A stretch of 64,000 nt of DNA, from positions 1 through 64,000 of the forward strand of contig NZ_JAEUAX010000008.1 of assembly GCF_019511645.1 (NCBI RefSeq), in the 5' to 3' direction. Within the stretch, counting starts at the first letter, position 1, and each line of letters begins with the position of its first letter. Source of the DNA: Microbacterium ureisolvens (GTDB taxonomy: Bacteria; Actinomycetota; Actinomycetes; Actinomycetales; Microbacteriaceae). Shown here in pieces: positions 1 to 9,506 of the stretch. The notes beneath the pieces are model-generated. The model ran no database searches and was not told the origin of the DNA. It worked only from the letters and a program-made list of their open reading frames with translations. The translations under genes were made by a program, and so were the position numbers.

Positions 1-1
1 G

Positions 2-691
2 GTCGGGGTCGGGGCCAACGGTTCCGAGGGCGAGGCTGGGAGCGAGGGTTCCGGGGGCGAGGCGGAGGTCTGGTTCGACGAGCGGACGATCGATCAGATC
101 CGGGCCGACCTCGTCGCCGACATGCTGCTCACGGGATCGCCGCTCATCGATCCGGCTCTCGACAGAGCACCCGGCGGACTCGGTGCGATCCGGGCCCGCG
201 TGCAGATCACCATCCCGGTCACAACGATGACCGGAGTCACGTCGGGCGGCGCCGAGCTCGATGGCATCGCCCCGATCGATCCCGCGACCGCGAAACGGCT
301 GGCGGGTGGCGCGCCCGGATGGGATCGCGTCATGACTGACCCGGTCACCGGCATCGTGCTGGCCGTGGATCGCTACGAAGTCAGCCCGGCGCAGAAGAGA
401 TTCCTCAGCGCCCGCGACCGACATTGCCGAACACCTGGATGCCGCAGACCAGCACGCCTGTGCGACCACGACCACACGCGAGATCACGCGCTCGGCGGGG
501 AGACCGCACTGTGCAATCTCGCCTGCCTATGCAAACGGCACCACATGCTGAGACACGCGACCGAGTGGAAGGTCCGCCAGTTGCCCGGTGGAGTGCTCGA
601 GTTCACGAGCCCCTCCGGCCGGTCGTACATCGACACCCCGACTCCACGCGTCGTCTTCCTCCCCAGCGATGAGCCCGCGGCCCCGTTCTGA
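2..691 (+). CDS. DUF222/HNH endonuclease-like protein (13E12 type), 5' end missing
   Basis: The frame is already open at base 2 and runs to a stop at 689-691, so only the C-terminal part is present. The start lies before the window, and the first ATG seen (122) is internal. The C-terminal 80 residues form an HNH nuclease domain: a CRTPGC zinc-knuckle-like turn, a DHDH motif, then a CKRHH motif. DUF222/HNH proteins are multicopy in high-GC actinobacteria and their substrate is mostly unknown. The upstream stretch is low-complexity Gly/Glu/Ser, a usual linker. A second, quite different member lies at 31.9 kb. The family call is firm; activity is not tested by sequence alone. Confidence 0.85.
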   Translation, partial: VGVGANGSEGEAGSEGSGGEAEVWFDERTIDQIRADLVADMLLTGSPLIDPALDRAPGGLGAIRARVQITIPVTTMTGVTSGGAELDGIAPIDPATAKRLAGGAPGWDRVMTDPVTGIVLAVDRYEVSPAQKRFLSARDRHCRTPGCRRPARLCDHDHTRDHALGGETALCNLACLCKRHHMLRHATEWKVRQLPGGVLEFTSPSGRSYIDTPTPRVVFLPSDEPAAPF

Positions 692-838
692 ACGCTCGCC
701 CATGTCACCGGGAGCGGGTGGATGCCAGCACCGGAAACCAACTCGCCCATGTCACCATGCGCGGGCGGACGCCGTCCACCGGGGACGAACTCGCCCGTGT
801 CACCATGCGCGGGGGGATGCCGCCCACTGGGCGACCTC
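690..838. repeat. Three imperfect tandem copies of a ~48-bp unit
   Basis: Copies begin with CTCGCCC at 695, 742 and 790, so the periods are 47 and 48 bp. Each contains CTCGCCC[A/G]TGTCACC followed by a G-rich half and a GGATGCC- or GGACGCC-like segment. The array starts at the stop codon of the HNH gene and lies in the convergent gap before the subtilase. It has no coding look. Confidence 0.7.
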
Positions 839-858
839 GCGCGACTCCGGGCGCGCTG

Positions 859-902
859 CTCCTGGCGATAAGGACCTGTGGAGGCATCCTCATCGCCAGG
901 AG
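859..902. terminator. Inverted repeat between convergent genes
   Basis: Perfect 11-bp arms, CTCCTGGCGAT at 859-869 and ATCGCCAGGAG at 892-902, with a 22-bp spacer. It sits between the HNH gene (+) and the subtilase (-) ends. No T tract follows and the loop is long, so the terminator role is tentative. Confidence 0.4.
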
Positions 903-932
903 TCTTGGGCGCAAGTACCAGACCCGAAGGCG

Positions 933-2633
933 TCAGTTACGGAGCGTCAGCGAGATCGTCGGGCTGTAGCCGGTGTTGCCGGCAGCGTCGACCGCCCGCG
1001 CGCGCACGGGGTACGTGGCGTTGGGGTAGCTGCTCGACGGCAGCGTGCCGGCCCACGTGCCGTCGGACTGCTTCGTCAGCGTGCCGAGCTTCGTCGTGCC
1101 CGACCACAGCGTCACCCCGGTGACGGCCACGTTGTCGGTGGCAGTGACCCGCACCGTGACGCTGCCCGAGACCGTCGATCCCGATGCCGGCGCGGTGATC
1201 GTCGCCGTCGGCGCCTGCGTATCGGGCGTCGGAGTCGGAGTCGGCGTCGGCGTCGGAGTCGGAGTCGGCGTAGGCGTCGGAGTCGGCGTCGGCGTCGGCG
1301 TCGGAGTCGGAGTCGGAGTCGGCGTCGGCGAGGAAGTCGGCGTCGGCGTCGGGGTCGGGGTGGTGCCGGTCGGGACCGTCGACGCGAGCCAACCCGAGTA
1401 CCGGCCCGAGATCGGGCTGAGCGGGTCGCCCGCGAAGCGCTTGCCGCGCGTCGTGGCCGCCGCCTGCCCCTGACCCTCGAGGATCTGGAACACCTCGCGC
1501 GGAGTCCGACCCTCGCACGTGCCCTCAGCGAAGCAGGCGAGCACGACCCCCGACATCACCGCAGCCGCCATGCTCGTACCCGACGCGATGTAGCCGTACC
1601 GGTTGCCCTTCTTGGTCGTGTACGGACACGTACCCGGAGCCGCGATGGTGTGCGCACGGTCGGCCGCGCTCACCGCCCAGTTGCTCTTCGGGTTGATCGT
1701 GTCGTCGGCCGGGGCCGAGGTCTCGGCGCAGGGCTTCGTGCCCCGCGAACCCGGCTTGCCGTCGTAGTCGGCGACGTTCGTGACCGCGATCACTTCATCG
1801 AAGTTGCCCGGCGAGTACTGGGCCAGGTCTCGCGTGGAGTTGCCCGCGGCCGCGACCACGACCACGCCGTCCTCGACGAGCGCACAGATCGCCTGGTGGA
1901 TGACATCGCCATTGGTGTACCCGCAGTTGCCGTCGTCCGCCTGGCCGAACTGCATGCTCATGTTCATCACGGCGATGTCGTAGCGCTCATGGTTCTCCAT
2001 GACCCACTCGAGGCCGCACATCAGCGTCGCCGACGTGCCCTGCAGCTTGTCGTCCAGCACACGCACCGACGTGATCGGCGCGCCCGGAGCGATGCCGACG
2101 AGCCCCACGGTGTTGTTGATGGCCGCGGCCGCACCGGCGACGCCCGTGCCGTGACCGTTCGCGTCGGTGCCGTCGCCGCTGCCGAAGCAGTTGATCTGCC
2201 GGGCGACATTGAGATCGGTGTGCACACTCACGCCCGAGTCGATGATCGCGAGTCCCGGACCGTCCCACGTGCCCGCCGAGGTGGCGCTCGTCGGCGGCAG
2301 ATCGGCCTCCACCGTTCCCACGGCCGGCGGCACCGTCTGCGCGGCACCCTTCACGACCTTGTTCGACGAGATCCCCCGCACCGTCGACGACACTCGCAGC
2401 AGGGCGACCTCATCGGCCGTCAGATACCCGGTGAAGCCCTTCACGACACTGTCGTAGACGGCGTCGGGCTCTGCCGCGATGCCCTGCAGCGCAGCATCCA
2501 ACCCCTCCGACGACCGGAAGCTGACGGTGTACACGCCCGCCTCGTCGCCGACGGCGAAAGAGGCGGTGGCGACTCCGCCACCCAGCAGCGACGCCACGAC
2601 CGCGGTGGCCACCGCGAGCGCGGTGACCCGCAT
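933..2633 (-). CDS. Secreted S8 subtilisin-like serine protease with TP-repeat linker and Ig-like C-terminal domain
   Basis: 566 aa from the ATG at 2633, four bases after the stop of the upstream acetyltransferase; a GTG at 2669 would add 12 residues. Order: Sec signal peptide (1-25), I9-like propeptide (about 30-95), subtilase domain with Asp132 (IDSG), His161 (NGHGT), oxyanion Asn265 (AAAGN) and Ser354 (SGTSMAA), a long Thr-Pro repeat linker, and a C-terminal Ig-like domain of about 90 residues. The catalytic triad is complete, so it should be active. There is no LPXTG or obvious membrane anchor, so it is probably released or held to the wall through the Ig-like domain. As last gene of a polysaccharide operon it may process a surface protein; the substrate is unknown. 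Confidence 0.9.
   Translation of the reverse strand: MRVTALAVATAVVASLLGGGVATASFAVGDEAGVYTVSFRSSEGLDAALQGIAAEPDAVYDSVVKGFTGYLTADEVALLRVSSTVRGISSNKVVKGAAQTVPPAVGTVEADLPPTSATSAGTWDGPGLAIIDSGVSVHTDLNVARQINCFGSGDGTDANGHGTGVAGAAAAINNTVGLVGIAPGAPITSVRVLDDKLQGTSATLMCGLEWVMENHERYDIAVMNMSMQFGQADDGNCGYTNGDVIHQAICALVEDGVVVVAAAGNSTRDLAQYSPGNFDEVIAVTNVADYDGKPGSRGTKPCAETSAPADDTINPKSNWAVSAADRAHTIAAPGTCPYTTKKGNRYGYIASGTSMAAAVMSGVVLACFAEGTCEGRTPREVFQILEGQGQAAATTRGKRFAGDPLSPISGRYSGWLASTVPTGTTPTPTPTPTSSPTPTPTPTPTPTPTPTPTPTPTPTPTPTPTPTPTPDTQAPTATITAPASGSTVSGSVTVRVTATDNVAVTGVTLWSGTTKLGTLTKQSDGTWAGTLPSSSYPNATYPVRARAVDAAGNTGYSPTISLTLRN
1218..1362. repeat. GTCGG(A/C) hexanucleotide repeat encoding the Thr-Pro linker
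   Basis: On the + strand this is an almost pure run of GTCGGN hexamers; on the coding (-) strand it reads as alternating Thr and Pro codons. It separates the protease domain from the Ig-like domain. The array is prone to slippage, so linker length is likely to vary between strains. Confidence 0.85.
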
Positions 2634-2637
2634 CCCC

Positions 2638-3213
2638 CTATTCGACTCTCTCCTTCTGAGCTTCCCCACGGCTCTGTCCCTCTTCCTGGCCCGCAGGCCT
2701 CTCGCCGATGACGCGCGCCGGAACCCCTCCGACGATCGAGAACGCCGGAACGTCCTTCGTCACCACTGCCCCGGCCGCGACGACGGCGCCCTCGCCGATC
2801 GTCACGCCCGCCAGAACCACCACATTCGCGCCCAGCCAGGAGCCCGCGCCGATCACCACATCACGCTCGATCTTGGGCTGGTCCATGATCGCGACCGGGC
2901 CCATCTCGACGCCGTAGTTCGACGCCGTCACCATCACATGCGGCGCGAACAGGCACTTCTCGCCGATCTCGATACGACCGGTCTCGTTGCCCGCCCAGAT
3001 GAGACTGAACTCGCCGATGTGAGTGCCCGCCCCGATCGAGATGCGCTCGCCGTTGCGGAACGACACATTCGGCGCCATCGACACCCCCGGACCCATGCGG
3101 ATCAGCGGCACCTGCCGCACGAACGAGTATCCGTGGAAGTGCGCGAGCCGCAGCCCGTGCAGCAGGGTGCGGGGGTCGAGCACCGACCCCAGTGCACCGC
3201 GCAGGCGGCTCAT
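2638..3213 (-). CDS. Left-handed beta-helix (WbbJ/CatB-type) O-acetyltransferase
   Basis: 191 aa. The ATG at 3213 overlaps the stop of the upstream acyltransferase (ATGA), which fixes the start. Hexapeptide repeats of the [23 protein letters not shown] type run through the C-terminal two thirds, ending in GGVPARVIG, the usual end of this family. These trimeric enzymes move acetyl from acetyl-CoA to sugar hydroxyls or amines. Placed after two glycosyltransferases and an acyltransferase, it most likely O-acetylates the polysaccharide repeat unit in the cytoplasm. The exact acceptor cannot be read from the sequence. Confidence 0.85.
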   Translation of the reverse strand: MSRLRGALGSVLDPRTLLHGLRLAHFHGYSFVRQVPLIRMGPGVSMAPNVSFRNGERISIGAGTHIGEFSLIWAGNETGRIEIGEKCLFAPHVMVTASNYGVEMGPVAIMDQPKIERDVVIGAGSWLGANVVVLAGVTIGEGAVVAAGAVVTKDVPAFSIVGGVPARVIGERPAGQEEGQSRGEAQKERVE

Positions 3214-4571
3214 CGCGCCGCTCCCGCAGCATCCGTCGCCGTCGCCACCGCCGTCGCCGTCGCCACCGGAACCGGCGCGAGCAGCTCGCGGTAGACCGCC
3301 ATCAGCGCGGGAAGGTCGACCGACTCCCGCGCGGTGACGCTGATCACGAGCTCGCGACGGTACGAACACGCCAGGCACGCGACCTCGTCGCGCGGATCGC
3401 CCGCCGGCCAGCCCGTGACCGTCTCGACGGGAGCCGTGCCGAAGAACCGCTCGTCGCGACCCCACGTGACCGAGGTGGCGTAGCCCACCCAATCCTCGGC
3501 GCCCTCGACCACCGAGCCGCCCGACTCGACCGCCGCCTGCACCTGGGCCCGCACGCTCGGCACGATCTCTTCGAGGGGAGCGGATGCTGCGACAGACACC
3601 TTCACGACGCTGATGTCGTTGCGCACCCCGCCGTCACCGGCCCCGCGTCGCGAGATCGGCACCAGGATCGACAGCGTCTCGGCGTCGGGGCGCTGACGCG
3701 CCATCGCGATCAGGGTCGCGGCCGTGACGAGGTCGTTCACGGTGCCGCCGAGCTTGTACGCGCGGCGCGTGGCGGCGGCGAGATCCGCCACCTCGTATGC
3801 AGAACTGCGACCCTCGCGCACGTCGGCGAGGAGGCCCGTCCGCGCGATGCGGGCGTTCTTGACCGGACGCAGCAGCCGCCCGCCCCACCGGCGGAGGCGC
3901 ATGCGGAACGACTTGCGCCAGTACGCCCGCCATGCCTGGCGCAGGCCCGGATTGCGCTCGCGCCACTGCGCGAATGCGAGGGCGAGCACCTCGAGGCTGT
4001 TCCGAGGAGGCACGCCCAACTCGGCGAACTGCGCATCGCCCGGCTCAGGCGGCTCGGGCGTCGGCGTCGTGCCGGCGATCACGTCGCCGATCCGCAGGCC
4101 GTACATCGCGTCACCCACCACGTGGTGGTACCGCATGACGATCGCCACGCGCCCGGAGTCGAGCTCGACGAACTCGAAGTCCCAGAGCGGTCGCGACGGG
4201 TCCATCGTCGGGCTCAGCCGCCCGGTGAACCGCTCGACGCGGGTCGGGTCATCGGGCTCGACGCCGTCGTGGAAGCGCACGTGATAGTCGAGGTCGAGGC
4301 TCGTAACGGGCACCCAGGCGGGCGTCGTGAGGCGCAGCGGCGTCGGCACCAGTCGCTGCCGCATCGCCGGGGCGAACCAGCTCAGCCGCTCGACGCGCCG
4401 CCGGATCGCGGCGCGGTCGAGTGCGCCGTCGGCTCCGCGGAGCGCCGCACCGTCGACGATCATGGTGCCCGCGGCGTGCATCGCGGCGAACGTCACCGCG
4501 TTCGACACGTATTTCTCGTCGAGCGAGCTGATCAGCTGCGCCCGGCGGGCGAGTTCGGGGTGCGCGCTCAT
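3210..4571 (-). CDS. WS/DGAT-like (condensation-domain superfamily) acyltransferase
   Basis: 453 aa from the ATG at 4571, which overlaps the stop of the preceding GT2 gene (ATGA). The N-terminal half holds the HHxxxD active-site motif ([12 protein letters not shown]) of wax ester synthase/diacylglycerol acyltransferases and related condensation domains. The C-terminal half has the PLWDFEFV segment upstream and NDLV and NDISVV segments typical of the family. Such enzymes join an activated acyl chain to a hydroxyl or amine. In an operon with glycosyltransferases and close to an acyl-AMP ligase/ACP cassette (18.1-23.7 kb), it is the best candidate to move that acyl group onto the glycan or its lipid carrier. 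Triacylglycerol synthesis is the alternative. Confidence 0.75.
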   Translation of the reverse strand: MSAHPELARRAQLISSLDEKYVSNAVTFAAMHAAGTMIVDGAALRGADGALDRAAIRRRVERLSWFAPAMRQRLVPTPLRLTTPAWVPVTSLDLDYHVRFHDGVEPDDPTRVERFTGRLSPTMDPSRPLWDFEFVELDSGRVAIVMRYHHVVGDAMYGLRIGDVIAGTTPTPEPPEPGDAQFAELGVPPRNSLEVLALAFAQWRERNPGLRQAWRAYWRKSFRMRLRRWGGRLLRPVKNARIARTGLLADVREGRSSAYEVADLAAATRRAYKLGGTVNDLVTAATLIAMARQRPDAETLSILVPISRRGAGDGGVRNDISVVKVSVAASAPLEEIVPSVRAQVQAAVESGGSVVEGAEDWVGYATSVTWGRDERFFGTAPVETVTGWPAGDPRDEVACLACSYRRELVISVTARESVDLPALMAVYRELLAPVPVATATAVATATDAAGAAR

Positions 4572-5494
4572 TGCTCTCCTCCGTGCGTCGCGACGCCGAG
4601 CGTGATCGGCGCCGGAGGGTCGTCGTCGACGAACACTCGCCCGTCGAGCGCGAAGCGCACGGCGGTGAAGAACCCGCCGAGGAATCCGCGGAAGAGCGCG
4701 AGGTCGGCATCCCTCCGCCGAGGCTCGCGCCGGTTGCGCACCGCGCGAGAGATGGTGCGCTTCGCGACCACGGCGAACAGGCGCACCCCGACACGGGCAC
4801 GCAGCCGCACCCACTTCGCGGCGAGCGCGCCGAGCCCGAGCCCATAGCCGTGGTGCAGCTGCGTGTAGGCGTCATCTGCGCGCGTGTGCACGTGATGCAC
4901 GACGCACGTCGGGTCGTAGACGATGTGCGCACCGTCGTCGAGCACGCGGCAGAACATGTCGAGATCTTCGGCGCCCGCGAGCTTCCGTCCCGCACCCAGC
5001 ACCGGGTCGAAGCCGCCGAGCGCGACGAGCTGCTCGCGCCGGAAGGCCATGATCGCGCCGTGACCGGCGTCGATGCCCTCGATGGTGCGCGTGAATCGCC
5101 GAGCAGGCGGCGACGCCTGCGTTCCGACGAGCGTGTGGTCCAGCATACGTCCGGTGACCGCCCCGACCGCCGGATCGTCGAAACCCTCGAGGATCGGCGC
5201 CATCCAGCCCTCGACCGCGGCGCAGTCGTCGTCGGTGAACACCACGATCGGCCGCCGACTCGTCTCGAGGGCGAGGTTGCGGGCGATCGAGAGGCCCTTG
5301 ATGTCACTGCGCACGTAGTCGACGCCCGCGGCCTCAGCGACCTGCCACGTGGCGGGCGTCGTCGATGCCGAGTCGACGACGAGGATCTGCACCCCCGGCG
5401 GGGTCACCGCGGTGAACGAGGCGAGCGCCGCGGCCAGCATCTCCGGCCTCTCGCGCGTGCAGATCGCGAGGGTCACGTCCTCAGGCCGCGGCAT
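4568..5494 (-). CDS. Family 2 glycosyltransferase
   Basis: 308 aa, ATG at 5494, overlapping the upstream GT4 gene by 14 bp. GT-A fold signs: N-terminal VTLAICTRERPEML start, a metal-binding FTDDDC motif near residue 92, a GHGAIMAFRRE acceptor-loop segment and an EDLDMF general-base region near 175. Substrate unknown. It transfers a sugar from a nucleotide donor to the growing polyprenyl-linked repeat unit at the inner membrane face. Confidence 0.88.
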   Translation of the reverse strand: MPRPEDVTLAICTRERPEMLAAALASFTAVTPPGVQILVVDSASTTPATWQVAEAAGVDYVRSDIKGLSIARNLALETSRRPIVVFTDDDCAAVEGWMAPILEGFDDPAVGAVTGRMLDHTLVGTQASPPARRFTRTIEGIDAGHGAIMAFRREQLVALGGFDPVLGAGRKLAGAEDLDMFCRVLDDGAHIVYDPTCVVHHVHTRADDAYTQLHHGYGLGLGALAAKWVRLRARVGVRLFAVVAKRTISRAVRNRREPRRRDADLALFRGFLGGFFTAVRFALDGRVFVDDDPPAPITLGVATHGGEQ

Positions 5495-6725
5495 CCGTCG
5501 ATCTCCTCACCAGCCGCGCGGCCTCGCCGTAAGCCGCAAGAGTCGCCTGCGTCGCGGCCGCCCAGCTCAACTGGTCGGCCCGGGCCATCGCGGCGGTCGA
5601 CATGCCGGCGAGCACCTCAGGGCGCTCCACGAGCAGGTCGAGCTGCGCCGCCAGCACGTCGACATCGCCCACCTCGTGCGTCATGCCGGTCACGCCCTCG
5701 TCGATCACCGCACCCGCGGCGACCGACACGAGCGGGACGCACCCGGCCACCTGCGCCTCGTACGTCACGAGGGCGCTGCCCTCCTCGACGGTCGGCAGCA
5801 GCATCACATCGGCCGAGGCCAGCACGCGCATCGGCTCGGACGTGACGCCCCGCACTTCGACGCTCGGATGCGCGAGCAAAGGCGCGAGGTGCGCGGCGTA
5901 GTCCTCGTCGAGCAGGCCGTAGACCAGGAACCGACCCTCCGCCGAAGCCTTCGACGCCGTCCACGCCTCGAGCGCGGTGTGCAGTCCCTTGCGGGGTGAC
6001 CCCCGGCCGAGGAACACGGCCGTGAAAGGCCCGTCGCTGTCGCGCGCGGGCGGCATGGTCACGGTGCAGCCGTAGCGGTGCCGGAGCAGCCGGTCGTCGT
6101 CGAACCCGCGCGCCAGGAACGTCTCGGCGACCGCCTCGCTCGGCACGAGCAGCCCGGCCGCGGCCGCGTACTCGCTCTCTTCGGTGGCGAGCCGGCGAGG
6201 GTCGGCGGTGTGGCTCTCGCCGCGACGGGGCTCGAGCCCGAGCGCCGCATACTCGCGCGCCACGACGTCGTACGCGTGCGCGGTGTGGGTGTTGGGCACC
6301 TCGCGCACGCCCGGGATGCCGAGCCGGCGCGCCGCCTGCAGCGTCCGGACCGACGCGAGCGGCCAGGCGTGCACGACATCCTCGTCGGACCCGGCGCTCA
6401 GCAGCCGGTCGACGAGACCCGCAGCGACGGCATCGTGATAGCGCAGGGCGCGGTCGCGCCCGAGGAGCCGATGCGGGACGCGCCGGCCGCGGAAGGCGAG
6501 GGTCGTCCGCACGGACGCCGCCCCCTCGACCGGCTTGGCCACCGAGGCCGCGACGATGTGCACATCGACGCCGGCGCGGACCAGCTCGTTCGCCTGGTTC
6601 CATGCCGTCCAGCCGATGCCGGGGGCACCGAGTGCGTGCGGGAAGCTGTACAGGACTGCCAGAACGCCACCTCCCCCAGGACGAGCCCGCCTCCATAGGA
6701 GCCGCTCCAGGCTCTCGCTCAACAC
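5481..6725 (-). CDS. Family 4-type glycosyltransferase (GT-B)
   Basis: About 414 aa if the GTG at 6725 is used; GGAGGG lies 10 bases upstream. A GTG at 6803 is possible but has no ribosome site. The GT-B pattern is clear: N-terminal LYSFPHALGAPGIGW, central FLGRGSPRKGL donor-domain start, and the LPTVEEGSALVTYEAQVAGCVPLVS segment that carries the EX7E-like donor site. First gene of a five-gene leftward operon that ends with the subtilase. Its promoter lies in the divergent gap shared with the Wzz-like gene. Confidence 0.87.
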   Translation of the reverse strand: MLSESLERLLWRRARPGGGGVLAVLYSFPHALGAPGIGWTAWNQANELVRAGVDVHIVAASVAKPVEGAASVRTTLAFRGRRVPHRLLGRDRALRYHDAVAAGLVDRLLSAGSDEDVVHAWPLASVRTLQAARRLGIPGVREVPNTHTAHAYDVVAREYAALGLEPRRGESHTADPRRLATEESEYAAAAGLLVPSEAVAETFLARGFDDDRLLRHRYGCTVTMPPARDSDGPFTAVFLGRGSPRKGLHTALEAWTASKASAEGRFLVYGLLDEDYAAHLAPLLAHPSVEVRGVTSEPMRVLASADVMLLPTVEEGSALVTYEAQVAGCVPLVSVAAGAVIDEGVTGMTHEVGDVDVLAAQLDLLVERPEVLAGMSTAAMARADQLSWAAATQATLAAYGEAARLVRRSTDAAA

Positions 6726-6956
6726 TCTGTGGGAGCCCTCCGGACGGACACAACCCGGGCCGTCGAATGTCGCCCAGTCTTTACAACCGTGCAACAAAGG
6801 CACAGGGCGCCGTTAACAATCCGGCGGGACCATTGCAGAGCAAGTCTTGTCGCGACACCTCGTTGTCTGGGATCCGGTGCGCGACGCGGACGGCCCGATG
6901 AAGTGCTGGGGGTTCTGGGCGGTCTGCGTCCGGAAGCACACGGAGAGAGGTGTCTG
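6726..6956. promoter_or_regulatory. Divergent control region of the two polysaccharide operons
   Basis: 231 bp between leftward GT4 and rightward Wzz-like genes, richer in A/T than its surroundings between 6778 and 6860. It contains TTTACAACCGTGCAACA at 6780-6796, whose CGTGCAACA half closely matches CGTGTAACA at 17990-17998 in the other divergent gap of the locus. No convincing -35/-10 pair could be chosen. Confidence 0.4.
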
Positions 6957-7853
6957 ATGGAGACTCCGAAGTACCTGCAAGTCCTCTGGAACTACAAGTG
7001 GTTGCTGATCTTCGGCGCCCTCGTCGCCGCGGTGGCCGCGTTCTTCGCCGGCTTCGCGATCGTCAACGGTCAGGTCGTGTCGAGAGCTCAGCAGACCTGG
7101 TCGGCCGCGACCACGATGCTGGTCACGAGTCCGGCCGACCGGCTGTACCAGGCCGAGGTGCCGGGCGTGCCGATCCAGCAGGGCACCTCAGAGCCGCAGG
7201 TCATCGACCTGGCCTCGACCGCTCTCGTGTACGCGTACATCCTGTCGGGCGACATGATCCAGGACGCCGTCGAGGCCGAGATCGGCCCGCTCGACGACGA
7301 GACCGAGTCGATCACCGCGCTGCGCCGCACGACGCAGCCCACGGGCGACGAGCGCTTCCCAGGCCGCCTCAGCCTGCCGGTGCTCGAGGCGGTCGGCACC
7401 GCCGAGACCGCGGAACGCGCCGAAGAGATCTCACGCGCCGCGGCCGCCGCCTTCACGACCTACGTTGTCGCCCAGCAGGACGAGCAGCAGCTCGCACCCG
7501 AGCTGCGCGTGCAGCTCGAGCCGATCGGCGCCAGCCCCGCGGTCGAGGGCGACTCGTCCAACCCCGCGATCCCGGTCGTCGTCACGTTCGTGGGCGTCTT
7601 CCTCGGGTTCGTCGTGCTGGTGTTCATCATCGCGGGCCTCCGCTCGCGGTCCGCGAAGCGCAAGGCCGCCCGCGCCGAGAAGAAGGCTGCGGCCGCGGCT
7701 GAAGAGCCGGCGGACGAGACGGATGCTGCGCCCGTGACGCCTGCGGAGAGCGCCGACGACGTGGCACCCGAGGTCGAAGCCGGCGAGCTGGTCGGCGCAG
7801 GGCCGCCGTCGCGGCGATCCGGCCGAGCCGCCCGCGAGGACGAGACCGCGTAG
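6957..7853 (+). CDS. Wzz-like chain length determinant / polysaccharide co-polymerase
   Basis: 298 aa, ATG at 6957 with GAGAGAGG seven bases upstream. Topology: short cytoplasmic start (METPKYLQVLWNYKW), transmembrane helix about 15-38, extracytoplasmic domain, second helix about 203-228, then a charged Ala/Glu/Lys-rich cytoplasmic tail. That is the classic Wzz arrangement, without the fused kinase found in the gene at 36.7 kb. It probably sets chain length together with the polymerase encoded next. Confidence 0.8.
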   Translation: METPKYLQVLWNYKWLLIFGALVAAVAAFFAGFAIVNGQVVSRAQQTWSAATTMLVTSPADRLYQAEVPGVPIQQGTSEPQVIDLASTALVYAYILSGDMIQDAVEAEIGPLDDETESITALRRTTQPTGDERFPGRLSLPVLEAVGTAETAERAEEISRAAAAAFTTYVVAQQDEQQLAPELRVQLEPIGASPAVEGDSSNPAIPVVVTFVGVFLGFVVLVFIIAGLRSRSAKRKAARAEKKAAAAAEEPADETDAAPVTPAESADDVAPEVEAGELVGAGPPSRRSGRAAREDETA

Positions 7854-7883
7854 GCGACGACGGCCCCTCCTCGGAGCACCGAC

Positions 7884-9506
7884 ATGTCGACCCGCACCGC
7901 GAACGCACCCGCGGACGAGACCGACGCGCCACCCGCCGAGATCGCGCCCGGCGACGGAGCACGGCCCCACTGGGCCACCGTCGCCGGGATCGCGATCCTC
8001 TTCGCCGCCATCGTGATCGCCGGGGTGATCTTCCTCCCGCCGATCGCCATGGGCGCGGCACTCCTCGGGATCGCGCTCATCGTGCTGCTGCGCCGCATCC
8101 TGTTCACGTGGCCGGCGCTGCTGTTCCTCCTCGCGGCGACCGTCATGTTCATTCCGGCCCGGCGCTACGCGCTGCCGATCCCGCTGCCGTTCGCGCTCGA
8201 GGCGTACCGCCTCATGATCTTCGTCGCGATCTTCGCGCTCGGGCTCGCGTTCCTGTTCGACCGGTCCCGACGGTGGCGGCCCGTCGCGTTCGGCTGGCCC
8301 ATCGGCATCTTCCTGGCGACCCTGCTGATCTCGTTCATCGTGAACGGCATGCGCCTCGCGAACCTGGGACTGGCGAACACGTCGATGTCGGGCTTCTTCC
8401 AGCTCGGCGTCCTGCTGTCGGTGTTCTACTCGGTGCGCCAGATGCTCACGAGCGAGCGCATGGTGCAGGGCTTTCTCATCGTGCTGTCGTGGATGGCCGT
8501 GATCGTCGCGTTCTTCGCCGTCTTCGAGCGGGTGGCGCGCACCAACGTGTTCCTCATGCTCGCGAACTTCCTGCCGCTGGTCGTGCTCCGTGACGACGGC
8601 GGCGACGCCACGCGAGCGGGTGTGAATCGCGCGTACGGATCGGCGCAGCATCCGATCGCCCTCGCCGTCATGCTCTGCATGTTCCTGCCGATCCTCATCT
8701 ACCTGGCCAAGTACGCGATCTGGCCGCGCAACATCTGGAACCGGCGCATCGCCTACGGCATCGGCACCTTCATCGTGTTCGGCGGCATCATCGCCGCGAT
8801 CTCGCGCACGGCCGTGGTCGTGATGGGTGTCATGTTCCTGATCGCACTGGTGCTGCGGCCCAAGGTCGCCCTGCTGCTCCTCGCCTTCGCGGTGCCGGGA
8901 CTGCTGCTGGCGATGTTCGTCGTGCCCGCGCAGGTCGAGTCCATGCTGCTGTCGTTCCTCGACGTCGACACGCTCATCGCGTCGCAGTACACGTCGGCGG
9001 GCATGACGGGCGCCGGGCGCCTCGCCGACCTGGAGCCGGCGTTCGTCGAAGTGCGCCAGTTCCCGTTCTTCGGGCAGGGGTACGGCAGCCGCATCGTCGT
9101 GGGCGATGACGCCAACTCGTTCATCCTCGACAACCAGGTGCTCGGCATCCTCATGGAGGCCGGCGCGCTCGGCGTCATCGGCTACGCCGTGTTCATGCTC
9201 GCGCCGGTCGTCATGCTCATCGTCTACGCCCTGCGGTGGGCGGTGGAGCCCCGGCACGCGCTCCTCGCGTTCGCCCTCGCGGTGTCGATCGCCGGGTACA
9301 GCGCGGCGCTGTTCTTCTTCGACGCGTTCGGCTTCTTCCAGTCGTTCCTCGTGCACATGATGCTGCTCGCCGTCGCCGCGTGGGTGTACACGGAGGGCTC
9401 GCGCAAGGCGTCCGCGCCGAAGCCCGCGTGGACCCCGGAGAGGGTGTCGAGCCCGACGCCCGCCTCGAGCCCGGAGCCGGCGTCGAGCGCGGAGGCGGTG
9501 CGGTGA
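7884..9506 (+). CDS. O-antigen ligase/polymerase-like membrane protein (Wzy/WaaL)
   Basis: 540 aa with about 12 predicted transmembrane helices from residue 35 on, and a large extracytoplasmic loop before the last third (LADLEPAFVEVRQFPFFGQGYGS). The loop segment with a G-x-G-x-G-like turn and following N-SFILDNQ is typical of the O-antigen ligase superfamily. The Ser/Pro-rich C-terminal tail is cytoplasmic. With a Wzz-like gene immediately upstream it is most likely the repeat-unit polymerase. Confidence 0.83.
   Translation: MSTRTANAPADETDAPPAEIAPGDGARPHWATVAGIAILFAAIVIAGVIFLPPIAMGAALLGIALIVLLRRILFTWPALLFLLAATVMFIPARRYALPIPLPFALEAYRLMIFVAIFALGLAFLFDRSRRWRPVAFGWPIGIFLATLLISFIVNGMRLANLGLANTSMSGFFQLGVLLSVFYSVRQMLTSERMVQGFLIVLSWMAVIVAFFAVFERVARTNVFLMLANFLPLVVLRDDGGDATRAGVNRAYGSAQHPIALAVMLCMFLPILIYLAKYAIWPRNIWNRRIAYGIGTFIVFGGIIAAISRTAVVVMGVMFLIALVLRPKVALLLLAFAVPGLLLAMFVVPAQVESMLLSFLDVDTLIASQYTSAGMTGAGRLADLEPAFVEVRQFPFFGQGYGSRIVVGDDANSFILDNQVLGILMEAGALGVIGYAVFMLAPVVMLIVYALRWAVEPRHALLAFALAVSIAGYSAALFFFDAFGFFQSFLVHMMLLAVAAWVYTEGSRKASAPKPAWTPERVSSPTPASSPEPASSAEAVR

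Noticed and set aside
1045..1473. A + strand frame made of Val-Gly repeats
   Set aside because: It is the opposite strand of the Thr-Pro linker of the subtilase and has no start signal.
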